Shown: one piece after another, positions 48,555-56,566 of the stretch
Layout: each line of letters starts with the position of its first letter
Numbering within the stretch: the stretch's first letter is position 1
Assembly: GCF_009795715.1 (NCBI RefSeq)
Contig: NZ_WTCR01000007.1
Location: 248,001 to 312,000, forward strand
From: Labilibaculum euxinicum
Lineage (GTDB): Bacteria > Bacteroidota > Bacteroidia > Bacteroidales > Marinifilaceae
Direction of reading: 5' to 3'
DNA: 64,000 nt
The notes under the pieces: model-generated
Seen by the model: the letters and a program-made list of their open reading frames with translations, nothing else
The model's database searches: none
What the model was told of the DNA's origin: nothing
Program-made: the position numbers and the translations under genes

Positions 48555-50483
48555 TTAAAGAGGAATTACGTTATCAACCCCAAACCATTCTTTTGCTTGG
48601 TCAATTATTTCAGTCGAAGGATTGTGATAATAAACGGCCAGTTTTTCTTTAGCTCTGGTACAGCAAACATAAAAGATTTTCTGAGTTCTTTTTAACACAC
48701 TTTCTTTGTCAACTCTATTCGTAAATAAATATTCAAAATTGTAATCATTCCACTTTCCATTATCTAAAATGACAAAGACATTATTAAATTCGGCTCCTTT
48801 AGTTTTATGCTGCGTAGAAAAGGGTGTGTAACCTTCCAAATATTGATACAAATTTTGAAACTCTTTGAAAGGAATATCTTTCACACGGTTATACAGATAC
48901 TCATTTCGATTTTTAAAATCTGTTATGTGATCATCAATCAAGCAAATTCCTTTGTCATTTGCATCATTAATGACTTCTTCGATGGTTTTCATACCAACAT
49001 TCATTAATTCTTCAATATTCCCTTTTAGAATTCTTTTATCTTCGATACGTCTTATTTGATTCCTAAAATCTGTAATTCTCAAAAAATCATTATACTTCTT
49101 GTCAGAATAAAGTGAGATGTTTGATTGAATTTTGAATAGATGTTTAATCAATTTATCTCTTTTGGATCCCTTTCTATTTTCTTCTTCTGTATCTTGTTTT
49201 TTATTATCAATTAAAGAATCCTTTGTAAGATATATTTTTCGAACTATCGAGAATGGCTTATCTTTTAACTGATTATACAATAATAAATTTGCGGGTTCTT
49301 GTAATAAAACATCTTTCTTTAATAGACGTTGTCTATTTTTTAATGCAAATTTATCAACAACTATATCAAATGTATCTTCTTCTTCAATTTCGATTTCTGG
49401 TTTATTATTCTTTTTATTGTATTTGATTTTATTTAGAATATCTTTCTTTAAACTAATCACAGGATCTTTATCGTAGATATCCATTAATCCAATGAAGCCG
49501 GCTTTATCAGCGATAAGATTATGTGTTAGATTTAATTCTTTTGTTTCCTTTAAATTGGTAAAATCCCAATAAAGTTCTTTTGAAAGAAAATCCTTTACAT
49601 GATCAATATTTCCATCTGATGAATAAATAAATTTGATTTCACCATCTTTAATTTTCTCATCTACCATGTTTGGAGCTAACACATCTAAAGAAGCTTTCTG
49701 TATTATACCATCTGTACGTAATAAGTTAGCGAGATCAATAATTAATTGAGGATTTCTTCGATTTTGATTTTTCTTTATTTCCTTTAAATTATCAACGGCA
49801 TCACCCTTATAAACATCTACATTACCTATACCGTCATCATAAATAGCCTGCATGGAATCACCGAACAAACCAATTATATTTGATTTAGTACTTTTAATTA
49901 AATGTTCAAGAAAAATCTCTATTACAAGTTTATTAGTATCTTGATACTCATCAATGAAAATAAACTTGAATTTATCCTTTAAAATACCACTTAGAGAAGG
50001 ATATTTTTCAAACATACCATTCGTCAGAATTAATAATTCATCATGAGAAATTATACCATCTTTTAGCCTTAGAAATTCTTTATATTGAATACCATCTTTG
50101 CATTCGTCGTAGAAATTATCTGGAACATTATCATCCTCAATATTTATCCTTTTAACGTCGACATTATTTGACAATGCGATTAAAGTAGATTTTAGTTCTT
50201 TTTGAAAATGTTTTATATTATCCCATAAAAAATCATGAATGGTTGATACACTTAAATTCTTGTGATCAACCCTTTCTTCAATTTCTTTTACAGCTGCATT
50301 TGTATACGTCATACATGCAACTTGAGCAGTTGGATTTTCTTTAATAACTTGTCTTATAACTTGAACTAATGAATAAGTTTTTCCACTACCAGCACCACCG
50401 CTTAATAAGAAATTTTGATTATTGTCAATACACTTTAAGATCTCTTGTACTTCTGGTTCTAGTTCTAATCTTGTTTCAACCAT
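48555..50483 (-). CDS. UvrD-like helicase of a Gabija-like pair (GajB-like)
   Basis: An SF1 helicase of about 642 aa. I start at 50483 (MVETRLELEPEVQEIL), which leaves a 19-nt overlap with the upstream gene; the start at 50519 would add 12 residues. Motifs are complete: Walker A SGGAGSGKTYSLV, MTYTNAAVKEIEERV (Ia), FIFIDEYQDT (II), FGDSMQAIYD (III), NQNRRNPQLI (IV), STQHKTKGAEFNNVFVIL (V) and FYVCCTRAKEKLAV (VI). In Gabija and class 2 OLD systems a UvrD-like helicase is always paired with an OLD nuclease, as here. It is somewhat longer than the GajB proteins I know. Confidence 0.85.
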   Translation of the reverse strand: MVETRLELEPEVQEILKCIDNNQNFLLSGGAGSGKTYSLVQVIRQVIKENPTAQVACMTYTNAAVKEIEERVDHKNLSVSTIHDFLWDNIKHFQKELKSTLIALSNNVDVKRINIEDDNVPDNFYDECKDGIQYKEFLRLKDGIISHDELLILTNGMFEKYPSLSGILKDKFKFIFIDEYQDTNKLVIEIFLEHLIKSTKSNIIGLFGDSMQAIYDDGIGNVDVYKGDAVDNLKEIKKNQNRRNPQLIIDLANLLRTDGIIQKASLDVLAPNMVDEKIKDGEIKFIYSSDGNIDHVKDFLSKELYWDFTNLKETKELNLTHNLIADKAGFIGLMDIYDKDPVISLKKDILNKIKYNKKNNKPEIEIEEEDTFDIVVDKFALKNRQRLLKKDVLLQEPANLLLYNQLKDKPFSIVRKIYLTKDSLIDNKKQDTEEENRKGSKRDKLIKHLFKIQSNISLYSDKKYNDFLRITDFRNQIRRIEDKRILKGNIEELMNVGMKTIEEVINDANDKGICLIDDHITDFKNRNEYLYNRVKDIPFKEFQNLYQYLEGYTPFSTQHKTKGAEFNNVFVILDNGKWNDYNFEYLFTNRVDKESVLKRTQKIFYVCCTRAKEKLAVYYHNPSTEIIDQAKEWFGVDNVIPL

Positions 50484-52621
50484 ACTAAACCCTCTTTTAT
50501 ATATGCAGGAATACTCCAATTGCTAAATTCAATATCGTTCTTATCTGTCTCACTATTAAGTAATATTTCAATCGCAAGAGCAGGTTTTTTTATCACTGCT
50601 TTTTCAGAAAAATCAAAAACATCAATTGTATCATTTTTAAAACTTTCCAAATGTGTTGGCCTTAAACTTGAAAATATATTTTTTTCATGTGTTATGAAAT
50701 CTTTATTAATATGGAAAAAAGCATCTTCAAAACTTCTGGCATGATATCCTGATTCTTCTATTTGATACAACACTAAAAGGTTTCCTTTAGGGTCAGCATG
50801 CCATTTTTCATCACCATTTTTACTTAATATTTTTTTATCAAACTTTAATTCTTTAAAATACTTAAGATCCTCTGGTGCATTATGAAAAAATTTCAAGGAA
50901 TTATTGGAAGTACTTCTTGCGTCCTTATGACTAGCTGCGCACGGTTCAACTACAAATCTTAATTTTCCATTTTTATACTCCTTTTGCACTCCTTTATCAT
51001 CAAGTTCTGGTTTTAAATAATAACTATCTATGTCAGTTATTATTATAGATTTTTCAATCCCAATAAAGTCAATAAACTTTTCGAATATATGAGAATGAGC
51101 ACCAACCTCTACTATTGAAATATTCTGTGATAATAATGGATTATCCTTATATTCTTGATCAATCTTTTTCATCATAGCAGGCAATAATATCCTTTCAGTA
51201 TCACCTTCAATGAAGATTGCCTTATCTGCAAATAATAATTCTGCTCTATTTAATGTGAGGTATTGTTTTAAGAAGCGGAAGTTTTTTTCTTCGTCTTTAT
51301 ATTCCTCTTCTAAATCCATTAAATCTTTTGAAACAATTTCATTACTCAAAGTTTTTCTGAGATATTTAATATCGTTAAAATCACTATCTGCTACAATATG
51401 GGAAGAGTGAGTACTTATAATGTATTGGAGATCTCTATTTTCTCCATCTTCACGCTTTACACCTTCTTTTAATAGATCTTTTATGTTTTTTATAAACACA
51501 TATTGCATTTGAGGATGCGTATGGGCTTCTGGTTCTTCAATGAATAAAAGGTTAATATCGGCTGGTTTTTCATCCTTTTTACGTCTAAATTCTTGAACTA
51601 GTATTTCTATTTCAAAAATCATGCTTATTAGGTTTAAGTAACCTAACCCATTATTATACTCAGGAAGTTTATTTTCAGCATCGTGCTTATAAACAACTGT
51701 TGTATTGCCCTCAAGTAACTCTCTGTGTTGTAGTGTAGAAATAATTTCAATCTCAGAGTCGTTAGGTTTAATTCCTCCAAACTTCTTTACCTTTTCAATA
51801 GTACCGTTAAATAAGCTAGAATATATACCACTCAACTGAGTGTCTGTGTCAATTAATTTATCTTTAAATTCTTCAATTGTGTTGTTTTCTTCTTCACTAG
51901 CTTCGGTTCTTCTATAAATCCTTGAAGTCTGCCCAGAAAGTGTTTTATCAACTTCTTTGTTTGTCACATCCCTTTTAGCACTAATATATTTGAAATTTAG
52001 GATTTCTTTAATGCTTATTTTCTCAGAATCTAAATCTATATAATTATTTAATTCTGCTTCATCAGTTTCTTTATTATATCCAAATGAATATTTCTTAGAT
52101 TTGAAATAATCAGAATGCCTATTATTAAGAAAATCAGTTAATGATTTAATTTTATATTGGTCATTCTCTTCAAACTTAGCAGTTTCTTTATTCTCAAATA
52201 TTTGATAATCACTTCTTAAACGTTTATAATCGGAATAGCTAATGATGTATTCAAATCCTAATACTACTTTGTTATTTTCAGGATCTAAATCCATCATAAC
52301 TCTACTAATATTCGCCAGGTTATCGTTCTCAAAATATTCGATAAATAATTTTAGCTTTATTCCTAATGGTTCATAATCCTCTTCAGAAATAGTATCTGTA
52401 GATCTGATCCAATTATCAAAGTCATGTTTAAATTCAATATTGAAATCATAGTAAGAGAATCTATTACGTTCTGATTGATTAAGGAATTTATCCAATGCTG
52501 CTAATATTGAAGTTTTTCCAGAATTATTTTTACCCACTATTAAAGAAAGTTCTTCTTCTAAGTTTATCTCAAAATCCTTTAGAATTCTAAAATTTTCAAT
52601 TTCAATATTAAAAATATGCAT
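50465..52621 (-). CDS. OLD-family ATP-dependent endonuclease of a Gabija-like pair (GajA-like)
   Basis: A 718-aa protein with an ABC/SMC-type ATPase head split by a long insertion, then a TOPRIM nuclease domain. Walker A is GKNNSGKTSI (30-39), the signature-like segment YNNGLGYLNLISM (322-334), Walker B INLLFIEEPEAH (356-367) and the H-loop STHSSH (403-408). TOPRIM motifs are IFIEGDTERILLPAM (Glu472) and ITDIDS (Asp530, Asp532). GajA-type proteins nick DNA when nucleotide levels fall during phage infection; that is family knowledge. The length exceeds the usual GajA (near 580 aa), mostly by the insert about 60-320. It heads the six-gene operon. Confidence 0.87.
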   Translation of the reverse strand: MHIFNIEIENFRILKDFEINLEEELSLIVGKNNSGKTSILAALDKFLNQSERNRFSYYDFNIEFKHDFDNWIRSTDTISEEDYEPLGIKLKLFIEYFENDNLANISRVMMDLDPENNKVVLGFEYIISYSDYKRLRSDYQIFENKETAKFEENDQYKIKSLTDFLNNRHSDYFKSKKYSFGYNKETDEAELNNYIDLDSEKISIKEILNFKYISAKRDVTNKEVDKTLSGQTSRIYRRTEASEEENNTIEEFKDKLIDTDTQLSGIYSSLFNGTIEKVKKFGGIKPNDSEIEIISTLQHRELLEGNTTVVYKHDAENKLPEYNNGLGYLNLISMIFEIEILVQEFRRKKDEKPADINLLFIEEPEAHTHPQMQYVFIKNIKDLLKEGVKREDGENRDLQYIISTHSSHIVADSDFNDIKYLRKTLSNEIVSKDLMDLEEEYKDEEKNFRFLKQYLTLNRAELLFADKAIFIEGDTERILLPAMMKKIDQEYKDNPLLSQNISIVEVGAHSHIFEKFIDFIGIEKSIIITDIDSYYLKPELDDKGVQKEYKNGKLRFVVEPCAASHKDARSTSNNSLKFFHNAPEDLKYFKELKFDKKILSKNGDEKWHADPKGNLLVLYQIEESGYHARSFEDAFFHINKDFITHEKNIFSSLRPTHLESFKNDTIDVFDFSEKAVIKKPALAIEILLNSETDKNDIEFSNWSIPAYIKEGLVWLKQD

Positions 52622-52864
52622 CTCCTGTTATTTTTTGTTCAATCCTATCAAATTTATGAAAAACAAGTAGCAAACAGCCTATTGATATAAAGTAAAATAT
52701 AGAGTCCACATAAAATAGAATAATTCCACATAATTATTAATACCAGTTATTAGAACATGATTATTCTCCTAAGTGTAGCTAGACAGAGAACCAAGGCGAT
52801 TTAAAGTCCTTATAGGATCAGATAAATTAACTAATAGTTCTGAGTGTATGTAATTACAACATTT

Positions 52865-53575
52865 TATTGAATTTTAAGCATAGCGTAACTCGGTCTTACA
52901 CCAGTTATTTGTCTAAATAACCTGATCATCCAGATAAAAAAGCAGATTATTTTAGTGAACATTCCCATATCACTAGTAAAATCAGCTAACACAGAGAATC
53001 AAAACCGAATCATTGAGCAATAATAAAGGGGGTTTTAAGCAGGGCTTAGCCCGGTCTTAGCCCGGTTTCTTACCTAGATAAACTGATCACCCAGACAGAA
53101 TAACAAATCAATATGGTGTAAACTCCCATTTGACTAGTGAAATCAGCCAACACAGAGAATCAAAACCAAATCAGTAAGTAATGATAAAGGGGTTTTAAAC
53201 AGGTCTTAGCCCGGTCTTAGCCCGGTTTTTTATCTAGATAAATGATCATCCAGACAGAAAAACAAATTATCTTAATGGAAACTCCCATTTTACCAGCAAA
53301 ATCAGTCAATACAGAGAATCAAAACCTAATCATTGAGCAATAATAAAGGGGTTTTAAGCAGGGTTTATCCCGGTCTTAGCCCGGTTTCTTACCTAGATAA
53401 ACTGATCACCCATACAGAAAAACAAATCAATATAGTGGAAACTCCCATTTTACTAGTAAAATCAGTCAATACAGAGAATCAAAACCTAATCAGTAAACAA
53501 TGATAAAGGGGTTTTAAGCAGGGTTTAACCCGGTCTTAGCCCGGTTATTTATCTAGATAACCTGATCATCCATAT
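52865..53575. repeat. Array of about four and a half 160-bp direct repeats, probable part of a replication origin
   Basis: The marker GAGAATCAAAACC (first bases) begins at 52994, 53155, 53314 and 53474, giving periods of 161, 159 and 160 bp. A diverged copy precedes them from about 52865. Each unit has a doubled CTTAGCCCGG-type decamer, then a TATCTAGATAA-like element, then TGATCAYCCA. The last copy carries TATCTAGATAACC (53550-53562), identical to each arm of the inverted repeat at 55920-55950. No reading frame spans the array. It lies just downstream of the helicase gene, as origins do in several phage satellites. Confidence 0.85.
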
Positions 53576-53605
53576 TCTCAAATTTAAGAAAAATCGTATT
53601 TTCTT

Positions 53606-53809
53606 CTTACCCTCTTACCCAACTTCCACAACTCACTCATTTGCAAAGCTTCTGGCAGGGTAAGATAAGTTCACTCTTCTTACCCAAAAATCCATTTTTG
53701 AGAAAACTGCAAGAATTCTCTTACCCAAAGGTAAGAGGAAAAACCACACCTTACCCGAAGTAAAACCCTGATTACTTATCGTTTAAACAGTCAGGGTAAG
53801 AAGGGTAAG
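53606..53809. repeat. Cluster of eight CTTACCC/GGGTAAG iteron-like heptamers
   Basis: CTTACCC occurs at 53606, 53614, 53679, 53720 and 53750, and its complement GGGTAAG at 53658, 53794 and 53803. A shortened copy is near 53730. Eight exact copies in about 200 bp lie between the 160-bp repeats and the helicase stop at 53827. Dense, oriented short repeats are typical of binding sites for a replication initiator. The region holds no gene. Confidence 0.75.
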
Positions 53810-53826
53810 AAGAAAACGTGAAAAAA

Positions 53827-54990
53827 CTAAATTTTTGAATCCAGATAATAACCATAAACTCCATTTAGTTTCTTCTTGGGGATATCAATCTGTTTTAAAG
53901 CTTTGCCAATTTTCACAACATTCAGATAGTTAATATTCAACATCTGGCTAAGTTTCGTCTTGATATCGGTTGCAGTCCGAAACGAATTAGGATCTTCTGT
54001 TTCATCATGTGTAAAGTGTTTTTGAATCAACTGTCTTTCTTCGGATAGAATTTGAAACGCCTGATTCCTGCTTTCATTCTCGTTGATCTCGTCCAATGAT
54101 AAATTACAGTCAAACTTGGTTTTCACAAGATGGTAAGCCTGAGCATAGACCAAATCAATATCAATCTTCTTCGAATACTCCCAATCTATTTTTTCAATCT
54201 CAAAACACAGCCAGCGAACAGATCCTGTTTCATCCATTAGAAACTCCATTTCATTGGTAGAACCAATAAAACTACATCTTCTGGGAATCACCGAAGCCTT
54301 TCGTTCATAGGGTAACCGATCATTGATCTTCTCCTTTGAAAAAAGAGCCTTTAGGCTATTGATATCTCTTCGTGAAAGGGTTGCCAATTCATCCAGATTG
54401 ATCAGAATATTTGTTGCCAGAGCAATACGGCTGTCTTTATCAATCGATATGTTCTCGGAGATATAATCGCCCAAAGTTGGCGGACATAGAAACCTACAGA
54501 AAGTTGATTTCCCACTGTTCTGCTTATCGTGAACAAATATTAAAGCTTGCTTGTTAAAAAACCGACTGTCTATTGCTGTTTTAATGACCCGAACCATCCA
54601 CTTCCGAAAATGTAATTCAAAAGACTTTTGATCCTTGGTGTGAACAAAAGAAGCTAGATTTCCGATATGATCAATCCCATCCCACTCCGGAAGATTGGAA
54701 AAATAACTTTCGAATGGATTATAATCGGGCACATAATCAGATTTTAAAAGAGCCAAAAGGTTTGCAATACTAATATTTATACCTTCTTTCTGCAATTCTA
54801 TATAAAGTGAATTTTCACATAGTATCCGCCATTTAGAAGCATCTTTCTTTCTTATCTCAATATCAAGACTTATAATGTTATTTCTAAGCAAATAACGTTC
54901 ATTCAGATATTCTTCAGTTAAGCTGAACTTATTTGCAATTGTTTTCTTAGGAGCTATTTCACTCACTTTCTCAGTATTTTCAGTTGTCAT
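53827..54990 (-). CDS. VirE-family P-loop helicase of the element's replication module
   Basis: A 387-aa protein with the VirE (virulence-associated E) domain. Walker A is FVHDKQNSGKSTFCRFLCP (about 153-170), Walker B ILINLDELATLSRRD (about 195-208), and GSTNEMEFLMDETGSVRWLCFEI is the conserved sensor segment (about 250-275). VirE-type ATPases are helicase-like partners of prim-pol primases in Bacteroidetes mobile elements. The ATG overlaps the stop of the PriCT-like gene by four bases (54987-54990). The origin-like repeats follow its stop directly. Confidence 0.86.
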   Translation of the reverse strand: MTTENTEKVSEIAPKKTIANKFSLTEEYLNERYLLRNNIISLDIEIRKKDASKWRILCENSLYIELQKEGINISIANLLALLKSDYVPDYNPFESYFSNLPEWDGIDHIGNLASFVHTKDQKSFELHFRKWMVRVIKTAIDSRFFNKQALIFVHDKQNSGKSTFCRFLCPPTLGDYISENISIDKDSRIALATNILINLDELATLSRRDINSLKALFSKEKINDRLPYERKASVIPRRCSFIGSTNEMEFLMDETGSVRWLCFEIEKIDWEYSKKIDIDLVYAQAYHLVKTKFDCNLSLDEINENESRNQAFQILSEERQLIQKHFTHDETEDPNSFRTATDIKTKLSQMLNINYLNVVKIGKALKQIDIPKKKLNGVYGYYLDSKI

Positions 54991-55370
54991 ATCCTGTTTT
55001 TTATCAGTACACCATGAGTTTTAGCGATCCAAAAAAGAGTTGCCAATGTAATTCCTCCACCCCTGCACTTCAAACAATTTGTATATTGTTTATCGCACTT
55101 TTCACGATTGTAATCAGGATTCAAACGGCTTATTCGGTGAAAGTAATTACGTCCTGTTTCTCCCAAAGACTCTGAAAGACTAAACCCAATATTCCTCCAA
55201 GTTTCATAGCCTTGAGTGATATCTATGCTACATGATTCAATCATTTGTGTTAATTGTTCAACATTTGTCAGTAAGTCACCAACAACCGCAGTTGTTGGTG
55301 GTTTGCTCTGGATAGTTCTGGGTTGGTTCTTCACCTCTACCCATACATGCGGATTAAATACCTTTTTCAT
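54987..55370 (-). CDS. PriCT-2-like primase C-terminal domain protein
   Basis: A 127-aa protein whose residues about 35-120 match the PriCT-2 type helical domain (TQGYETWRNIGFSLSES, NYFHRISRLNPDYNREKCDKQYTNCL split over two helices, GGGITLATLFWIAK). In most relatives I know this domain sits inside one long protein between a prim-pol domain and a VirE helicase. Here it is its own gene, overlapping the upstream gene by 17 nt and the downstream gene by 4 nt. An ATGA-type junction argues for a true split rather than a sequencing frameshift, but this is not proven. Confidence 0.72.
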   Translation of the reverse strand: MKKVFNPHVWVEVKNQPRTIQSKPPTTAVVGDLLTNVEQLTQMIESCSIDITQGYETWRNIGFSLSESLGETGRNYFHRISRLNPDYNREKCDKQYTNCLKCRGGGITLATLFWIAKTHGVLIKNRI

Positions 55371-55980
55371 GACTCAAATATTTGGGATTTATATAAACCT
55401 GAGGGTCATATGGCAGAAAGCATGCACGTGCAAGGTCTTTTCCCGAAGCATCAACTTCTATTCGATAAGTTTGTTTCAAGTAATTGCTCACAGCCTTAAA
55501 ATAGTTCTTGTGGTCCATCAAGCTGATATCGATAGCAATCACCCATTTTAATCCATCACCCGATGGAGAACGGAACAAAAGAACCGTTTCCAAGCTCTCA
55601 TCAGCTAGTAAGCTCTTTTTAACTCCATCCACATCCGGCAAATGATCAAAGTCCAGCACCATCAAGCCTGAATGATGTTGAAAATGTTTCTCACTTCTTT
55701 TGGTAAATGTTCCTGAGAAGCAGACATAGTTGAACTGGCTTGCTTTAAAGGCTCTGGCTTCTTCAATATCTTTGATTTGTCGTAAGGTCTGAGTTCGTTC
55801 AATATTCCAATGTCCTTTAATAAGCGTATAAGCATCAAGAACAGTTATTGTCCTGTATGGCTTGGTATTAGATATTGGCTTTTTGAAGAAGCTAAACTCA
55901 TGTATCTTTATTTTTATCTGGTTATCTAGATATTCAGTATCTAGATAACCGTTTATTTTATCACTTAAATTTGGTTTCAT
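55354..55980 (-). CDS. Prim-pol-like protein, BT4734/VirE N-terminal family
   Basis: A 208-aa protein. The segment around 100-150 (QHHSGLMVLDFDHLPD with the Asp110-X-Asp112 pair, then LFRSPSGDGLKWVI) is that of archaeo-eukaryotic-type primases in the BT4734-like family that precedes VirE domains. The Asp pair would bind metal for primer synthesis. Codons 11-21 of the gene contain the perfect 13-bp inverted repeat at 55920-55950. First gene of the three-part replication operon. Confidence 0.78.
   Translation of the reverse strand: MKPNLSDKINGYLDTEYLDNQIKIKIHEFSFFKKPISNTKPYRTITVLDAYTLIKGHWNIERTQTLRQIKDIEEARAFKASQFNYVCFSGTFTKRSEKHFQHHSGLMVLDFDHLPDVDGVKKSLLADESLETVLLFRSPSGDGLKWVIAIDISLMDHKNYFKAVSNYLKQTYRIEVDASGKDLARACFLPYDPQVYINPKYLSHEKGI
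55920..55950. promoter_or_regulatory. Perfect 13-bp inverted repeat inside the prim-pol gene start
   Basis: GGTTATCTAGATA (55920-55932) and TATCTAGATAACC (55938-55950) are exact complements around a 5-bp spacer. The same 13-mer is in the last 160-bp repeat (53550-53562), with related forms in the other copies. A binding site for a replication or control protein of the element is the simplest reading. Confidence 0.65.
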
Positions 55981-56112
55981 ATTATTTCATTTTTTAGAAA
56001 GATTAGGGCATAGTTATCCTGTTTGCAAAGCATTACCACTTCACAGCATATTAAGTCTATGCCATACAATTCGATTAATTTAAAGGAAAAGAAGATTCCT
56101 TTTAAGAAAGGT

Positions 56113-56400
56113 TTACTTAAAGGATCTCACGTAATGTTTGTTCAAATGAGCTTCAATATCTGAGCTCTTATAGTAGATTTTTGAACCAATTTGAGAAAAG
56201 GCTAAAGTACCGTTATCACGATAGGTTTGAAGCGTTCGCTTGCTAATAAGAAGTGTTTGACAAACTTCCTGATTGTCAAGCCATCTTTCTTCTAATGGAT
56301 AAAAGTGTTTTCTACTTAATTTTTCAACAGCTTCTTCCATGCTTCTTAATTGCGAGTTTATCTTTAGAAAAGCATCACTGCTCATTGTTACTACTTCCAT
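56113..56400 (-). CDS. Helix-turn-helix (excisionase-like) protein
   Basis: A 95-aa protein with an N-terminal coiled helix (about 10-35) and a winged HTH_17-type domain (about 38-90: WLDNQEVCQTLLISKRTLQT, then YRDNGTLAFSQIGSKIYYKS). Proteins of this kind precede the primase operon in many Bacteroidetes integrative elements and act as excisionase or regulator. It ends 132 bp before the prim-pol start. Confidence 0.82.
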   Translation of the reverse strand: MEVVTMSSDAFLKINSQLRSMEEAVEKLSRKHFYPLEERWLDNQEVCQTLLISKRTLQTYRDNGTLAFSQIGSKIYYKSSDIEAHLNKHYVRSFK

Positions 56401-56487
56401 AATATTGAAATTTAGAGTTAATTAATAAAAATCAAATCTATCTAGCGCTAGTAGATCGTTTCGGAAGCAAACATAGGCAGTACAAAG

Positions 56488-56521
56488 CAAAAAAAGGGTT
56501 GCAACTAACTTGTACAACCCT
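56488..56521 (-). terminator. Terminator of the 441-aa gene
   Basis: On the minus strand GGGTTG...CAACCC (56520-56515 and 56501-56496) forms a 6-bp stem followed by seven T. It lies 46 bp after the stop at 56567. The rest of 56401-56566 shows nothing else. Confidence 0.7.
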
Positions 56522-56566
56522 CAGTAAGCTCACTGATTATCTGCATGATAATTCACATATTTTTAT

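Noticed and set aside
42819-52621. Retron, diversity-generating element or toxin-antitoxin explanation for the island cargo
   Set aside because: No reverse transcriptase, variable repeat pair or small toxin/antitoxin pair was found; the recognisable parts are nuclease, helicase and protease-like proteins.
52865-53575. CRISPR array
   Set aside because: The repeat period is about 160 bp with similarity over the whole unit, so there are no unique spacers, and no cas genes are nearby.
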